From: CATQHQ01 sp965243805
Lineage (GTDB): Bacteria; Gemmatimonadota; Gemmatimonadetes; Longimicrobiales; Gaopeijiaceae
Direction: 5' to 3'
Length of the DNA: 64,000 nt
NCBI GenBank assembly: GCA_965243805.1
Contig: OZ251577.1
Coordinates: forward strand, 2,046,001 to 2,110,000
Every line of letters begins with the position of its first letter. The first letter of the stretch is position 1. The position numbers were made by a program, and so were the translations under genes. Below, one piece after another: positions 32,194 to 41,700 of this stretch. Below the pieces are notes generated by a model that was not told where the DNA came from, made no database searches, and saw nothing but the letters and a program-made list of their open reading frames with translations.

Positions 32194-34037
32194 CGGGCGG
32201 GTACGAAGAAGAAGTACTGGGCAAAGCCTACGACTCCCGGCTCATGGCGCGGCTCCTGCGCTACCTGGGGCCGTACCGGTGGCAGGTCGCGGCGGCGGTG
32301 GGGTGCCTCATGCTGGCTTCCGCGCTGGCGATGGTCGGCCCCTACCTGACCAAGGTCGCCCTCGACGACGCGGTTCCCGGCCGCGACATCCGCCTTCTGA
32401 CGACGCTGGCGACGCTCTACGCCGGCGCGACGGTGCTGGCGTTCGTCTTTCAGTACGGCCAAGCGCTGGTGACCACTTGGCTCGGCCAGCGGGTCATGTA
32501 CGACATCCGCACACAGGTCTTCAGGAAGCTTCAGCAGCTGGACTTGCGCTTCTACGACAGGAACCCGGTCGGACGGCTCATGACCCGGATCACGTCGGAC
32601 GTGGAGACGCTGAACGAACTCTTCAGCTCCGGCGTGGTGACGGTGTTCGGCGACTTGTTCATCCTCGTGTTCATCGTGGCGGCGATGCTCTGGATGGACG
32701 CGGGACTGGCCCTGGTCACCTTCAGCGTCCTGCCGTTCGTGGTGTGGGCCGCCTTCGTCTTCCGCACTCGCATCCGCCGGGCCTACCGGGAGATCCGCGT
32801 CCGCCTAGCGCGCCTGAACGCCTTCCTGCAGGAACGGTTCACCGGGATCGCCGTGGTCCAGCTCTTCAACCGCGAGCACGCCGACCTGCAGCGCTTCAAG
32901 TCGCTCAACGACCACTACTTGGCCGCGCACCTGCGTTCGATCACGTACTACGCGCTGTTCTTCCCCGTCGTGCAAGTGTTCACATCGGTGGCGCTGGCGC
33001 TGATCGTCTGGTACGGCGGCGGGCGGTACGTGCAGGGAGCCGTGACGATCGGCGTCCTGGCCGCGTTCCTGGACTACGCGCGGCGCTTCTTCCGGCCCAT
33101 TCAGGACCTGTCCGACAAGTACAACCTCTTGCAGGGTGCCATGGCCTCGTCGGAGCGGGTCTTTCGGCTGCTGGACCGAGAGCCCGAGATCGCCGACCCC
33201 CCGGAGCCGCTCGCACTGCCGACCAACGCGCCGGGGGAGATCAGGTTCGAGAACGTCTGGTTCGCCTACGGCCGGAATGCCCACAGCCGGAACGCCCACG
33301 ACCGGGACGCCGAAAGCCGGGACGCCCACGGACGCGACGCCTCGGAGCCCGACTGGGTGGTCCAGGACCTGTCGTTCACCGTGTCGCCGGGCGAGAAGGT
33401 AGCGATCGTGGGGCACACGGGAGCCGGCAAGACCACGGTGATCAACCTGCTCATGCGCTTCTACGACGTCCAGAAGGGCCGGGTGCTGGTGGACGGCGTT
33501 CCGGTGAGCCGCCTGCGGCTGGCGGAACTCCGAGATCGGATCGGGCTCGTGCTGCAGGACGTCTTCCTCTTCAGCCGGTCGGTGGAGTACAATGTGGGCC
33601 TGGGATCGGAGGAGATCGGAAGCGAAGCCGTGAGCCGCTCCCTGGCCGCGGTGGGGGCCTCGCCTTTCGTCCAGCAGCTGCCGGCGGGGTCGGCCCAGGA
33701 GCTGGGAGAGCGGGGGGCCGGCCTCTCGGTAGGCGAGCGGCAGCTCCTCTCCTTCGCCCGAGCGCTGGCCTTCGACCCTGCCATCCTAGTGCTGGACGAA
33801 GCGACCAGCTCGGTGGACTCGGAGATCGAAGCGCGCATCCAGGAAGCCACGGACCGGCTGATGGAAGGCCGCACCTGCCTAGTGGTCGCCCACCGACTCT
33901 CGACGATCCAGGGCGCCGACCGAATCCTGGTCATGCATCGGGGTCGGCTCGTGGAGGAAGGAACCCACGGCCAGCTTCTGGCGGCAGGGGGACTGTACAG
34001 CCGGCTCCACGAGCTGCAGTTCGCGGATGCGGGCTAG
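32181..34037 (+). CDS. ABC exporter half-transporter (MsbA/MdlB type)
   Basis: A 618-residue fused permease-ATPase. Six membrane helices fill residues 30-325, with FYDRNPVGRLMTRITSDVE in the first coupling region. The nucleotide-binding domain has Walker A GHTGAGKTT, Q-loop LVLQDVFLFS, signature LSVGERQLLSFARAL, Walker B ILVLDEATSSVDS and an H-loop in VVAHRLSTI. It probably works as a homodimer exporting lipids or drugs, or with a partner elsewhere. A 15-bp repeat (33270-33344) is inserted where the first strand of the ATPase domain begins. The start overlaps the aminotransferase. Confidence 0.93.
   Translation: MSELTGGYEEEVLGKAYDSRLMARLLRYLGPYRWQVAAAVGCLMLASALAMVGPYLTKVALDDAVPGRDIRLLTTLATLYAGATVLAFVFQYGQALVTTWLGQRVMYDIRTQVFRKLQQLDLRFYDRNPVGRLMTRITSDVETLNELFSSGVVTVFGDLFILVFIVAAMLWMDAGLALVTFSVLPFVVWAAFVFRTRIRRAYREIRVRLARLNAFLQERFTGIAVVQLFNREHADLQRFKSLNDHYLAAHLRSITYYALFFPVVQVFTSVALALIVWYGGGRYVQGAVTIGVLAAFLDYARRFFRPIQDLSDKYNLLQGAMASSERVFRLLDREPEIADPPEPLALPTNAPGEIRFENVWFAYGRNAHSRNAHDRDAESRDAHGRDASEPDWVVQDLSFTVSPGEKVAIVGHTGAGKTTVINLLMRFYDVQKGRVLVDGVPVSRLRLAELRDRIGLVLQDVFLFSRSVEYNVGLGSEEIGSEAVSRSLAAVGASPFVQQLPAGSAQELGERGAGLSVGERQLLSFARALAFDPAILVLDEATSSVDSEIEARIQEATDRLMEGRTCLVVAHRLSTIQGADRILVMHRGRLVEEGTHGQLLAAGGLYSRLHELQFADAG
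33270..33344 (+). repeat. In-frame 15-bp tandem repeat inside the ABC exporter
   Basis: Five copies start at 33270, 33285, 33300, 33315 and 33330 and encode a SRNAH/SRDAH-type unit. They sit in the A-loop region, between WFAYG and the SDWVVQDLSF-like strand, a place where the family usually has only a short turn. Confidence 0.92.
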
Positions 34038-34108
34038 GTCGTAAGTTGCACTTCGCCGAAGCGGGCTAGGTCGGTGCCTTGCCGTTGCTCGCGCCGAGTC
34101 GGCCTGCC

Positions 34109-35035
34109 ATGTTCATAGGCCCCACACAACACACACAACACATACATACAGTGGCGACTCAAGCTTGGCTCCACGCCATCCGTTACGGAGAGTTGAAGAC
34201 GTTCGAGCACATGATCGGAGAAGGCGATCGGGTGCTGGAGATCGGCGGCGGAACAGGCTGGCTGGCGAGATCGCTCAGCAAGCAGGGAAGGTCGATTGTC
34301 TCCGTCGATGTCGCCGACTCTTTGTACCGTGGCGACCGAATCCACGACATCATCGAGTACGACGGTCGGACCCTGCCGTTCTCGGACGGGGAGTTCGACA
34401 TGTGCTTTTCGTCTCACGTGTTGGAACACGTCGTGTCGCTGGCGGATCTTCAGAAGGAAATGGCTCGAGTCCTGGGCGATTCCGGGTCCGCGCTTCACGT
34501 TGTTCCGACCCCCTGGTGGCTGCTGTTGAACTGGGTCCTGCACTACCCGCACATGGCCCATAAGACACTGATCGAGCCGATCTTCCGGTGGTCGCGCTCG
34601 TCCGCCGGCGCTAGTGCCGGCGACGGCAACGGCGAGGGCGGCGGGCAGAACGAGAGGGACGCGGACGGCCTGCCGGACGACCTGGCCGCTCTGGCACGGC
34701 GCTTGCCGCGCCCAGAGCCGTGGGTGCGACCCGAGAGCCTTCCAGAAGAAGGCGTGGCCAAGCTGATGCGAATGCTGCGGTCCGGGGTTGCGCCGCGCCG
34801 CCATGGCGAAAGGGGCACCGTCCTCACGGAGCCGCTGTACTATCGGCCTGCGTGGTGGCGTCGTCACTTTCGGCGCCACGGCTGGACCGTGCTTGCGGAC
34901 TTCCCCGTCCGGGTCTTCAACGTCGGCCTGTTCAGAACCAGACTCGGCCTGTCGGCCCGGAGCAAGCTTTCCTACGTGCTCGGCCCTTCTAGCTGGGCGT
35001 TTCACGTCGCCCCGCCCTCGGGCCGGAGCGGCTAG
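34109..35035 (+). CDS. SAM-dependent methyltransferase (Methyltransf_11 type)
   Basis: A 308-residue class I methyltransferase. The SAM-binding motif I is VLEIGGGTGWLARSL, followed by IVSVDVADSLY, LPFSDGEFDMCFSSHVLEHV and the strand ALHVVPTPWWLLLN. Such proteins, often beside glycosyltransferases, methylate sugars, quinones or lipids; the substrate is unknown. I use ATG 34109, but the first 14 codons are a CA-rich simple sequence, and GTG 34151, just before the conserved part, is a serious alternative. The 71-nt gap upstream repeats the end of the ABC gene (GCGGGCTAGGTCG at about 34030 and 34064). Confidence 0.82.
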   Translation: MFIGPTQHTQHIHTVATQAWLHAIRYGELKTFEHMIGEGDRVLEIGGGTGWLARSLSKQGRSIVSVDVADSLYRGDRIHDIIEYDGRTLPFSDGEFDMCFSSHVLEHVVSLADLQKEMARVLGDSGSALHVVPTPWWLLLNWVLHYPHMAHKTLIEPIFRWSRSSAGASAGDGNGEGGGQNERDADGLPDDLAALARRLPRPEPWVRPESLPEEGVAKLMRMLRSGVAPRRHGERGTVLTEPLYYRPAWWRRHFRRHGWTVLADFPVRVFNVGLFRTRLGLSARSKLSYVLGPSSWAFHVAPPSGRSG

Positions 35036-35067
35036 CGCAGGACCGCCCGAGTCGGGGCAGGGCTAGG

Positions 35068-35496
35068 TCAGCGCACGCCTCCGATCGGGCCGCCCTCCTT
35101 GGTCTGGCCGGTCACCGCCAAGGCGATCGCCACCGACGCGCCTACGATGACCGCGCCCACGATGACCGATGTTCGGTTGCCGTCGAACTCCCGCACGATC
35201 ACTTCGTTCACGTCGGCCAGGGGGAACGACACGGTCTCCACCCGGCCGTGCTCCGCCTGCCCGGGGGCGTCCCGCGCGCCCGTGACCGTCAGGGAGGTCT
35301 CCGACCAGATCGCGGATTCGACGTCGGAGAAGTGGAAGGTCTGCCGGTCCGCACCGTCGCCCAGCACCACGCCGCGAATCGTCGCGCCCTCCCGCTCTCC
35401 CGGCGGCGGAAGTGGGCGGGCCACCACCGAGTGGCAGGCGGACGCCAGGAAAGACGCCGCCACCACAGCGGCCAGGGAGGCTCTGGGCTTTCTCAT
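35068..35496 (-). CDS. Small lipoprotein with a C-terminal membrane segment
   Basis: A 142-residue protein with signal peptide and lipobox SAC (Cys21). The central beta-rich part (ATIRGVVLGDGADRQTFHF, SFPLADVNEVIVREFDGN) is followed by a hydrophobic glycine-rich helix (VIVGAVIVGASVAIALAVTG) near the end. Similar short lipoproteins often carry a stress- or metal-related domain of unknown role, and I recognise no specific family. It is divergent from the plug-like lipoprotein gene; the 163-nt gap between them shows no strong regulatory motif. Confidence 0.8.
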   Translation of the reverse strand: MRKPRASLAAVVAASFLASACHSVVARPLPPPGEREGATIRGVVLGDGADRQTFHFSDVESAIWSETSLTVTGARDAPGQAEHGRVETVSFPLADVNEVIVREFDGNRTSVIVGAVIVGASVAIALAVTGQTKEGGPIGGVR

Positions 35497-35659
35497 TGGA
35501 CGCCTTCGGGTCTAGGTTGATCTGGTGGACTTGGCGCCGCTTGGGTCCGCAACCGGTTCGGCGCGGGCGACCGTCGCTCGGCGGATCGGGGGAAAGTGAA
35601 GCTGTCCGCCGGTGTGCCGCAACGCTGGGGTGCCGGGGGAGCCAGAGAGGGGAACCAGC

Positions 35660-36067
35660 ATGAGGAGGCGCACCGCATCGGCCACGGTCGTCGTCGTGGG
35701 GCTCGTCGTCGCCGTCGTCTCGTCGTCGTGCGCCTCGTCGGGCGAGTCCGGGGGCGCGAACCGGTCGCGCAACTTGATCACGGCGGAAGAGCTCATGGAG
35801 GTGCCCCACAGCTCGGTCTACGAGGCCGTGCGCGCCCTGCGGCCCCGGTGGCTCCAAGCTCGGGCCGGCGCTTCCATGCGCAGCCCCCAGCGCGAGACCC
35901 CCCGCGTCTACATGGACGGACAGCTCTTCGGCGGCGTGGACCAGCTGTGGACCCTCCTGCCCGGAGAGGTGGGGACGATACGGTTCCTCAGCGCCAGCGA
36001 CGCCACCACCCGGTTCGGCACGAACCACTTCGCGGGCGCCATCGTCGTAACCACGCGTCGCCGTTGA
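35660..36067 (+). CDS. TonB-plug-like lipoprotein without a barrel
   Basis: A 135-residue lipoprotein (signal peptide ending SSSCAS). The mature part reads like an isolated TonB-receptor plug: NLITAEELMEVPHSSVYEAV, VYMDGQLFGGVDQLW, GEVGTIRFLSASDATTRFG and a final GAIVVTTRRR. In TonB-dependent receptors this domain closes the barrel; here the gene stops where the barrel should begin. It may act as a surface or periplasmic adaptor. The ATG has GGGGAACC upstream. Its stop overlaps the TTG start of the following outer-membrane protein (TTGA). Confidence 0.82.
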   Translation: MRRRTASATVVVVGLVVAVVSSSCASSGESGGANRSRNLITAEELMEVPHSSVYEAVRALRPRWLQARAGASMRSPQRETPRVYMDGQLFGGVDQLWTLLPGEVGTIRFLSASDATTRFGTNHFAGAIVVTTRRR

Positions 36068-37434
36068 GCGGATCCAGGGCTGGGCGCCCCGTCGCCCTCT
36101 TTCTGGCTCTAATGAGCGCCCCACTCCTGCTGAGTGCCCCTCTCCTGCTGAGCACCCCTTTTCTGCTCAACGGCCAGGAGGCCAGTCGGGACAGCGGCCG
36201 ACCGAACGGCGCCGGCGTGAACGGGAGCCGCCCCAGTGTCTTCTTCGACTGCACGGGCTGGCGCTGCAACGCCAACTACTTCCGCACGGAACTCCCTTGG
36301 GTCAACTGGGTTCGGCTGCGGGAGGGCTCGGACGTGCATCTCATCGTGACCTCCCAAGCGACGGGGGCCGGCGGACGAGAGTATCAGCTGGACTTCATCG
36401 GCACCCGGATCGACGGCTACGAACAGCGGTTGCGCTACCAGACGCTCCCTACGGACACGGAGCGGGAGGTGCTGGACGGGATCGTCCACGCGCTGGGCGT
36501 AGGGCTCCTCCACTTCGCCACCGTGGCCGGCTTCGAGCCGCCGGCCGAGATCGCCGCGTCGTCGGGCGGCAGCGTGGACCCGCGAGCCCGGATCGTGGCC
36601 GAGGAAGAGGTGGACGACCCCTGGAACTTCTGGGTCTTTCGGTTGGGAGGACAAGCCGAGCTCGACGGCGAGGAAACGCGGCGCACCAAGCGGGTGAACG
36701 GGAGCTTCAGCGCTTCCCGGGTCACGCCCACATGGAAGATGAACTTCCGCGGCAACGTGAACTTCAACCGACGCGAGATTGACCTTACCGACGATCCTAC
36801 CTTCATCGACCAGCGAACCGACTGGGGGTTCCGGCAGCTGGTCGTCTACTCCCTGGCCCAGCACTGGTCGCTGGGCGTCCAGGGCGAGGTCAGCCGCGCC
36901 ACTCGCTTCAACCAGCACTTCAGAGCCGAGTTCACGCCCGCCCTGGAGTACAGCTTCTTCCCCTACGAGGAGGCGACGCGGCGGGCGTTGACGGCGTTCT
37001 ACAAGATCGGCCCCGCCCACCGTCGCTACATCGAGCGCACCGTCTACGACCGGAGCCACGAGACCCGCTGGGAGCAGTCGCTGGAGCTCGAGCTGTCGCA
37101 GCGGCAGCAGTGGGGCGACGCTTCCATGCGCATCCTAGCGTCCCACTTCCTCCACGACACGGGCCTCTACAACGTGTCGTTGCGAGGCGACATCGACTAC
37201 CGCGTGACCCGGGGACTGAACTTCAGCGCCGAAGGAAACATTTCCTGGGTCAACGACCAGATATACCTTTCCGGCGAGGGCGTGACCGACGCCGAAGCCC
37301 TGCTCAACCTTCAGCAGCGAGGCCAGGACTTCAACTACGGCGTCGAGATCGGCTTCTCGTTCCAGTTCGGATCGATCTACAACAACGTGGTGAACAACCG
37401 GTTTGGAGGAGGCGGCGGCTTCCGCTTCTTCTAG
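36064..37434 (+). CDS. Outer-membrane beta-barrel protein with an N-terminal periplasmic domain
   Basis: A 456-residue exported protein. The signal peptide is built from an 18-bp tandem repeat (SAPLLL units, 36118-36171). An N-terminal domain with FFDCTGWRCNANYFRTELPW and VRLREGSDVHLIVTSQATG is followed from about residue 190 by alternating amphipathic strands of a barrel (NFWVFRLGGQAELDGEET, WKMNFRGNVNFNR) and a C-terminal Phe-rich end (GGGGGFRFF). No named family is recognised. I use TTG 36064, coupled to the plug-like lipoprotein. The ATG at 36112 is in frame but would leave no positive n-region. Confidence 0.8.
   Translation: MSGSRAGRPVALFLALMSAPLLLSAPLLLSTPFLLNGQEASRDSGRPNGAGVNGSRPSVFFDCTGWRCNANYFRTELPWVNWVRLREGSDVHLIVTSQATGAGGREYQLDFIGTRIDGYEQRLRYQTLPTDTEREVLDGIVHALGVGLLHFATVAGFEPPAEIAASSGGSVDPRARIVAEEEVDDPWNFWVFRLGGQAELDGEETRRTKRVNGSFSASRVTPTWKMNFRGNVNFNRREIDLTDDPTFIDQRTDWGFRQLVVYSLAQHWSLGVQGEVSRATRFNQHFRAEFTPALEYSFFPYEEATRRALTAFYKIGPAHRRYIERTVYDRSHETRWEQSLELELSQRQQWGDASMRILASHFLHDTGLYNVSLRGDIDYRVTRGLNFSAEGNISWVNDQIYLSGEGVTDAEALLNLQQRGQDFNYGVEIGFSFQFGSIYNNVVNNRFGGGGGFRFF
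36118..36171 (+). repeat. 18-bp tandem repeat forming a signal-peptide core
   Basis: Three copies start at 36118, 36136 and 36154 and encode APLLLS, APLLLS and TPFLLN. They supply the hydrophobic core of the export signal. Confidence 0.92.
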
Positions 37435-37505
37435 GATCGGTGCCCGGTGCTCGGCCGGTCCCGCTGTTCGGGCTCGGCCGGCTCCGCCATTCAGGAGGTG
37501 GCACA

Positions 37506-38174
37506 GTGAAAAGAACCCAATCGTCCCGCACGGCGCCGAGTTTGGCGTGGATCCCGCTGCTTGCCGTGGCGGCCCTTTCCCCTGTCCGCTCTGGCGAGCT
37601 GGCGGCCCAGGTGGCCGGTCGGCAGGCCACCTGGCAAGAGGGGCCGCCTCCGGTGGTGGTCAGCGTCTACACTCACGCGGGCATCTCGACCACGCCGGTG
37701 GAAGTGAAGCAGCCCGTGGCGGCAACTGCTGGGCTTCGCATCTCCATCGAGCTGTGGACCCACCTCGGCGCCGGCGCGTGGGTGGCCCCGTTCGTCGGCG
37801 GCAGGGTCGCCGCACTCGCCGCCAATGAGCAGCGCATCTGCTGGCCCGAAAACTGCGAGGGCACCACCGACCTGAAGATGAGCTACATGGCCACCATGGA
37901 GGGAGGACTCGTCTTCGGCTCACCGGGCCGGCCATACGTGTTCGGCTTCTTCGGTCGCGCCACTCCCTTGACGCCGGAGCACTCGTACGATCCTCCCACC
38001 AACACGTACGCTGCGAATTCGCCGAACACATGGGGAGCCGGTGGCGGCTTCGCCATCACGTTGGGCCGACTGTCGCTTCAGATGGAGGGGCGCTTCCGCA
38101 GGGACAGGCGGTACTTGGGCACCATGGACGACTCGTTCGAGTTCACGCTGGGAATTCCGCTTCGGTCGGGCTAG
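37506..38174 (+). CDS. Small outer-membrane beta-barrel protein
   Basis: A 222-residue protein with a cleavable signal peptide (about 1-37, ending LAAQ) and repeated amphipathic beta strands (VVVSVYTHAGISTTP, GAGAWVAPFVGGRVAALA, GGGFAITLGRLSLQMEGRF) ending in FEFTLGIPLRSG, consistent with an eight-stranded barrel of the OmpA/OmpW size. One cysteine pair (ICWPENCEG) lies in a probable loop. The GTG start has a strong Shine-Dalgarno sequence (AGGAGGT) 6 nt upstream. Its stop shares the palindrome CTAG with the stop of the convergent gene. Confidence 0.8.
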   Translation: MKRTQSSRTAPSLAWIPLLAVAALSPVRSGELAAQVAGRQATWQEGPPPVVVSVYTHAGISTTPVEVKQPVAATAGLRISIELWTHLGAGAWVAPFVGGRVAALAANEQRICWPENCEGTTDLKMSYMATMEGGLVFGSPGRPYVFGFFGRATPLTPEHSYDPPTNTYAANSPNTWGAGGGFAITLGRLSLQMEGRFRRDRRYLGTMDDSFEFTLGIPLRSG

Positions 38175-38674
38175 GTTGCGCCGACCTGCCCTCCTCGGCC
38201 CAGGTCCACATCCGGAGGCGTCCGGCTCCAGGTTCCCATCACTCGGCGGTACAGCGCTCCGTTTGCCAGGGCCACCACCCCGAACGCCAGCACCGAGTCG
38301 ATCAGGTTCCAAGCGTAGAAGCTCTTCGGATGGCTGTAGTGGTTCATGTAGATCGCGCTGACCGCCGCAAAGAAGAGCCATGCGAGTCCGAACGACTTGA
38401 GGCTGGCCGTCACGTCGCCGCCCCGAAGAACGGGCCGCAACAGATGAAAGAGCCAGGCGGCCACGGCCCACATGACGAAGTTGTACAGGTAGGAGGTGGG
38501 CAGGTCCCACCGCCCCGAGAAGTCGCTGAAGTACTGCCCGTGCGACTCCATCACGCTCATGATCCCCGGCATCGTCAGGTACTGGCCCACCGGGCCGGCG
38601 ATCAGGTAGCGGACCACGTTGAGAACGACGACCAGTGCCGCGAAGCGGAGGGCGACGACGCAGGCTGCCTTCAT
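38171..38674 (-). CDS. Four-helix membrane protein of unknown function
   Basis: A 167-residue protein with four predicted membrane helices, at about residues 5-25, 60-80, 92-110 and 120-142. Between the first two is a polar loop (MSVMESHGQYFSDFSGRWDL). I do not recognise a family and see no catalytic motif. The ATG at 38674 opens the first helix. It converges with the barrel gene, and their TAG stops overlap in CTAG. Confidence 0.75.
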   Translation of the reverse strand: MKAACVVALRFAALVVVLNVVRYLIAGPVGQYLTMPGIMSVMESHGQYFSDFSGRWDLPTSYLYNFVMWAVAAWLFHLLRPVLRGGDVTASLKSFGLAWLFFAAVSAIYMNHYSHPKSFYAWNLIDSVLAFGVVALANGALYRRVMGTWSRTPPDVDLGRGGQVGAT

Positions 38675-38680
38675 CGGACG

Positions 38681-38697
38681 ACTCGCCTCAAGCGAGT
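38681..38697. other. Small inverted repeat in an intergenic gap
   Basis: ACTCGC, a 5-nt loop and GCGAGT form a perfect 6-bp stem just upstream of the membrane-protein gene and about 65 nt after the end of the large propeller gene. There is no T-tract, so it is more likely an operator or mRNA hairpin than an intrinsic terminator. The rest of the gap (38698-38762) is rich in GAGTG/CTCAC-like words. Confidence 0.4.
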
Positions 38698-38762
38698 GAG
38701 ACTTGAGCGCGTGGGAGGTGCCTCGCGCCGGTGAGTTGCCTCACACATGGGAGTGATCTCGC

Positions 38763-41700
38763 TCAGGTGACCAGTCCTCGCTCCCGCATCGCTCGCTTGA
38801 TCCCCTCCAACTGCTCACGCTGGGTGGCAGTCGGGGGATGGAGCGTGCCTTGGCGCACGCCGCCGCCGTTGATCGCGCCGTAGAGCTGCTGGAGCTGCCG
38901 GCGGAAGCGCATCGCGGGACCCGTGGCGCCCTCCAGCTGGGCGGCAAGGTCGAGGAGCTCCAGCAAGAAGGCTTCGCGCTCCTGGTAGTCGGCGACCGAG
39001 AGAGGAAGGTCCGGGTCGCCTCGCACATGGAACTTGCGAGCGTGGACCGCGGAGCCGACCGCCAACTCCGCCGTGTACACCCCCGGCGAGACGAAGGGGC
39101 CTCGAGTCGCCAGAGTCCGGGGCACCTCCGACGGATCGTGGGCCGCCCAAGCCTCCGAACCGCCGGGCAATCCGTGGCGGAGGTCCCAGTTCACGCGGTG
39201 GGTCCCCGGGCCGCCTGGCGCCTCCATGACCCGCACCGTCTGGCCAGCACCGTTGCGGATCGACAGCCGGACGGGCGTCTGGGTTTGCGTCGCATCCGGC
39301 CCCAGCCAGTAGGTGACCAGCGTTCCGTCGGCCGGGTTCTGTCCCATGAACACCGCCTGGGCCCGGTACGACGTGTCCTTCCAGTAGTTGCGGACCGTGC
39401 CTCGGCGGAGGCCGAAGAGGTGGAGGGTCGCGTTCGCCGCTCCATTCGCCGCCCCGCCCGCCGCTCCGAGCGCCGCGTACTCCGCCAGCGGGGCCACATC
39501 GTCCACCACGATGATCGAGCGGCCGTGGGTCCCCAGCACCAAGTCCTTCTCGCGGGGGTGGACGACCAGATCGTCGTACGCGGTGGTGGGCAATCCGGGG
39601 AACTTGGCCCACGAAGCGCCGCCGTCGCCGCTAGCGAAGACGTGATGCTCGGTGCCCACGAAGAGCACGTGCGAGTTGTCCGGGTGCTCCGCCACCACGT
39701 TCACCGAGCCGCTGGGCAGGCCGCCGTGCAGAGGCGTCCAACGAGCACCGAACTCTTCCACCCGGTACAGGTAGGGCGCAAAGTCGCCGTCCCGGTGGGC
39801 GTCGAAGGCGACGTGGGCTGTGCCCGCATCCGCCGCCGAGGCTGCCACTCTGCTCACGTAGGCGCCGCGGGGTGCTCCCTCTGCACCGCTGGGCGCTCCC
39901 TCCGCACCGCCGGAGACCTCGTTCCAGCTCCGCCCGCCGTCGCGGGATACTTGCACATTGCCGTCGTCGGTGCCCACCCACAGCACGTCTGGGTCCAGGG
40001 GCGACTCGGAGAGCGTCACGATCTCCCCGTAGGACGACGTGCCGTCGTTCCGCGACAGCGCGATCTCGCGGCCCTTGACGCCCATGATCTCCATCTCGTC
40101 CCGATCCTGGTCCCGGGTCAGGTCCTCGGTGCGCTCGAAGCTGCTCCCCCGGTCCCGGGAGATGAAGAGTCGGTTGCCGCCCACGTAGACCACGTTGGGG
40201 TCGTGGCGCGAGAGCAGGCTGGGCGACACCCAGTCCCAGCGGTAGGGCTCCTCGCCCTCGGGAGCCGTCAGGCGCAAGCTCATCATGTCGCCCGTCGCGT
40301 TGTCGAAGCGGGTCCAGGCGCCGTTCTGGGCGTTGATGTAGATCGTTCGGCCGTCGGGCGCGGCCTGCTGGTACATCCCGTCGCCGAAGCCCGTCTGCCG
40401 CCAGTCGTCGTCCACGATCCCTTCCCAGGAGCGGGTCGCCGACGGCCCCATCCACGAGTGGTTGTCCTGCATTCCGCCGTAGACCCAGTACGGGTCCCGG
40501 TCGTCCACGTCGATCCCGTAGAACTGGCCGATCGGCAGGTTGTTGATCCGCCGGAAGGTCGCGCCGCCGTCGTAGGTCTCGTGTAGGCCGGCGTCGCCCG
40601 CCAAGTAGAAGTGCTCCGGGTCGCCGGGGTTGATCCACATCGAGTGGTGGTCGGCGTGGACGCCCACATCGTAGGTGGGGCGGGACGCGATCTCCCGAAA
40701 GCTCCGACCCCCGTCCTCGGACCTGTGGGAGGAGGTCGCCAGCGTGTAGACGCGGTTCTCGTCGGTGGGGTCGATGAAGACGTGGGAGTAGTACATGGGA
40801 CGGATGTTCTGGTCGCTCACCTTCTGCCAGCTCGCGCCCCCGTCTTCGCTCCGATAGCCGCCGGACTCGTCGGCGTGCTGCACCAGGGCGTTCAGGACCT
40901 GCGGATTGGTGCGGGCGATGGCAATCCCGATCCGCCCCTTGTCTCCCTCCGGCAGGCCGTCGGTCAGCTCCTGCCAGCTGTCGCCGCCGTCGGTGGTCTT
41001 GTAGATGCCGCTCCCCGGCCCGCCGCCGTTGAAGCCCCAGGTGCGACGCTGCCGCTGGTAGGTGGCGGCGTAGAGGACGTTCGGGTCGGTGGGGTCCATG
41101 ACCAACTCGACGGCCCCCGTGTGCTCGTCCACGTAGAGGACTTTCTCCCAGCGGTTGCCGCCGTCTCGGGAGCGGTAGACGCCCCGCTCGGGCGACGAGC
41201 GCCACAGGTTGCCCAACGCCGCCACGTAGACGATCTCCGGGTCGGTGGGATGGACCTGAACGCGGCCCGTGTGGCGAGTCTCTTCCAGTCCCAGGTGGGT
41301 CCAGGTGGCGCCCCCGTCGTCGGAGCGGTAGACGCCGTTCCCCCACGACGTGCTCTGTCGGTTCTGCTGCTCGCCCGTGCCGGCGTAGACCACGTTCGGG
41401 TCGGACGGCGCGATCGCCACGTCGCCGAAGGTGCTCACCGGCATGTGCTCCCACAGGTTGGTCCAGGTGACGCCGCGGTTCGTGCTCTTCCACAGACCGC
41501 CCGAAGCGGTGGCCACGTAGATCGTGGACGGGTCGTCGGGCAGGGCCTCCACGTCGTGGATGCGGCCGCCGGTCAGTGCCGGTCCGATGTGGCGCGCCTC
41601 GAAGGCGGCCAAGTCGGCCTCGGTGATGGGACGCTGGGCCGGCGCGGGCGTTGCGGAAGTGGGCAGCGCGAGGGAGAGGAGAAGCAGCGCGGCGGCGAAG

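Noticed and set aside
38681..38697. The hairpin as a rho-independent terminator
   Set aside because: The stem is short and no T-run follows on either strand.
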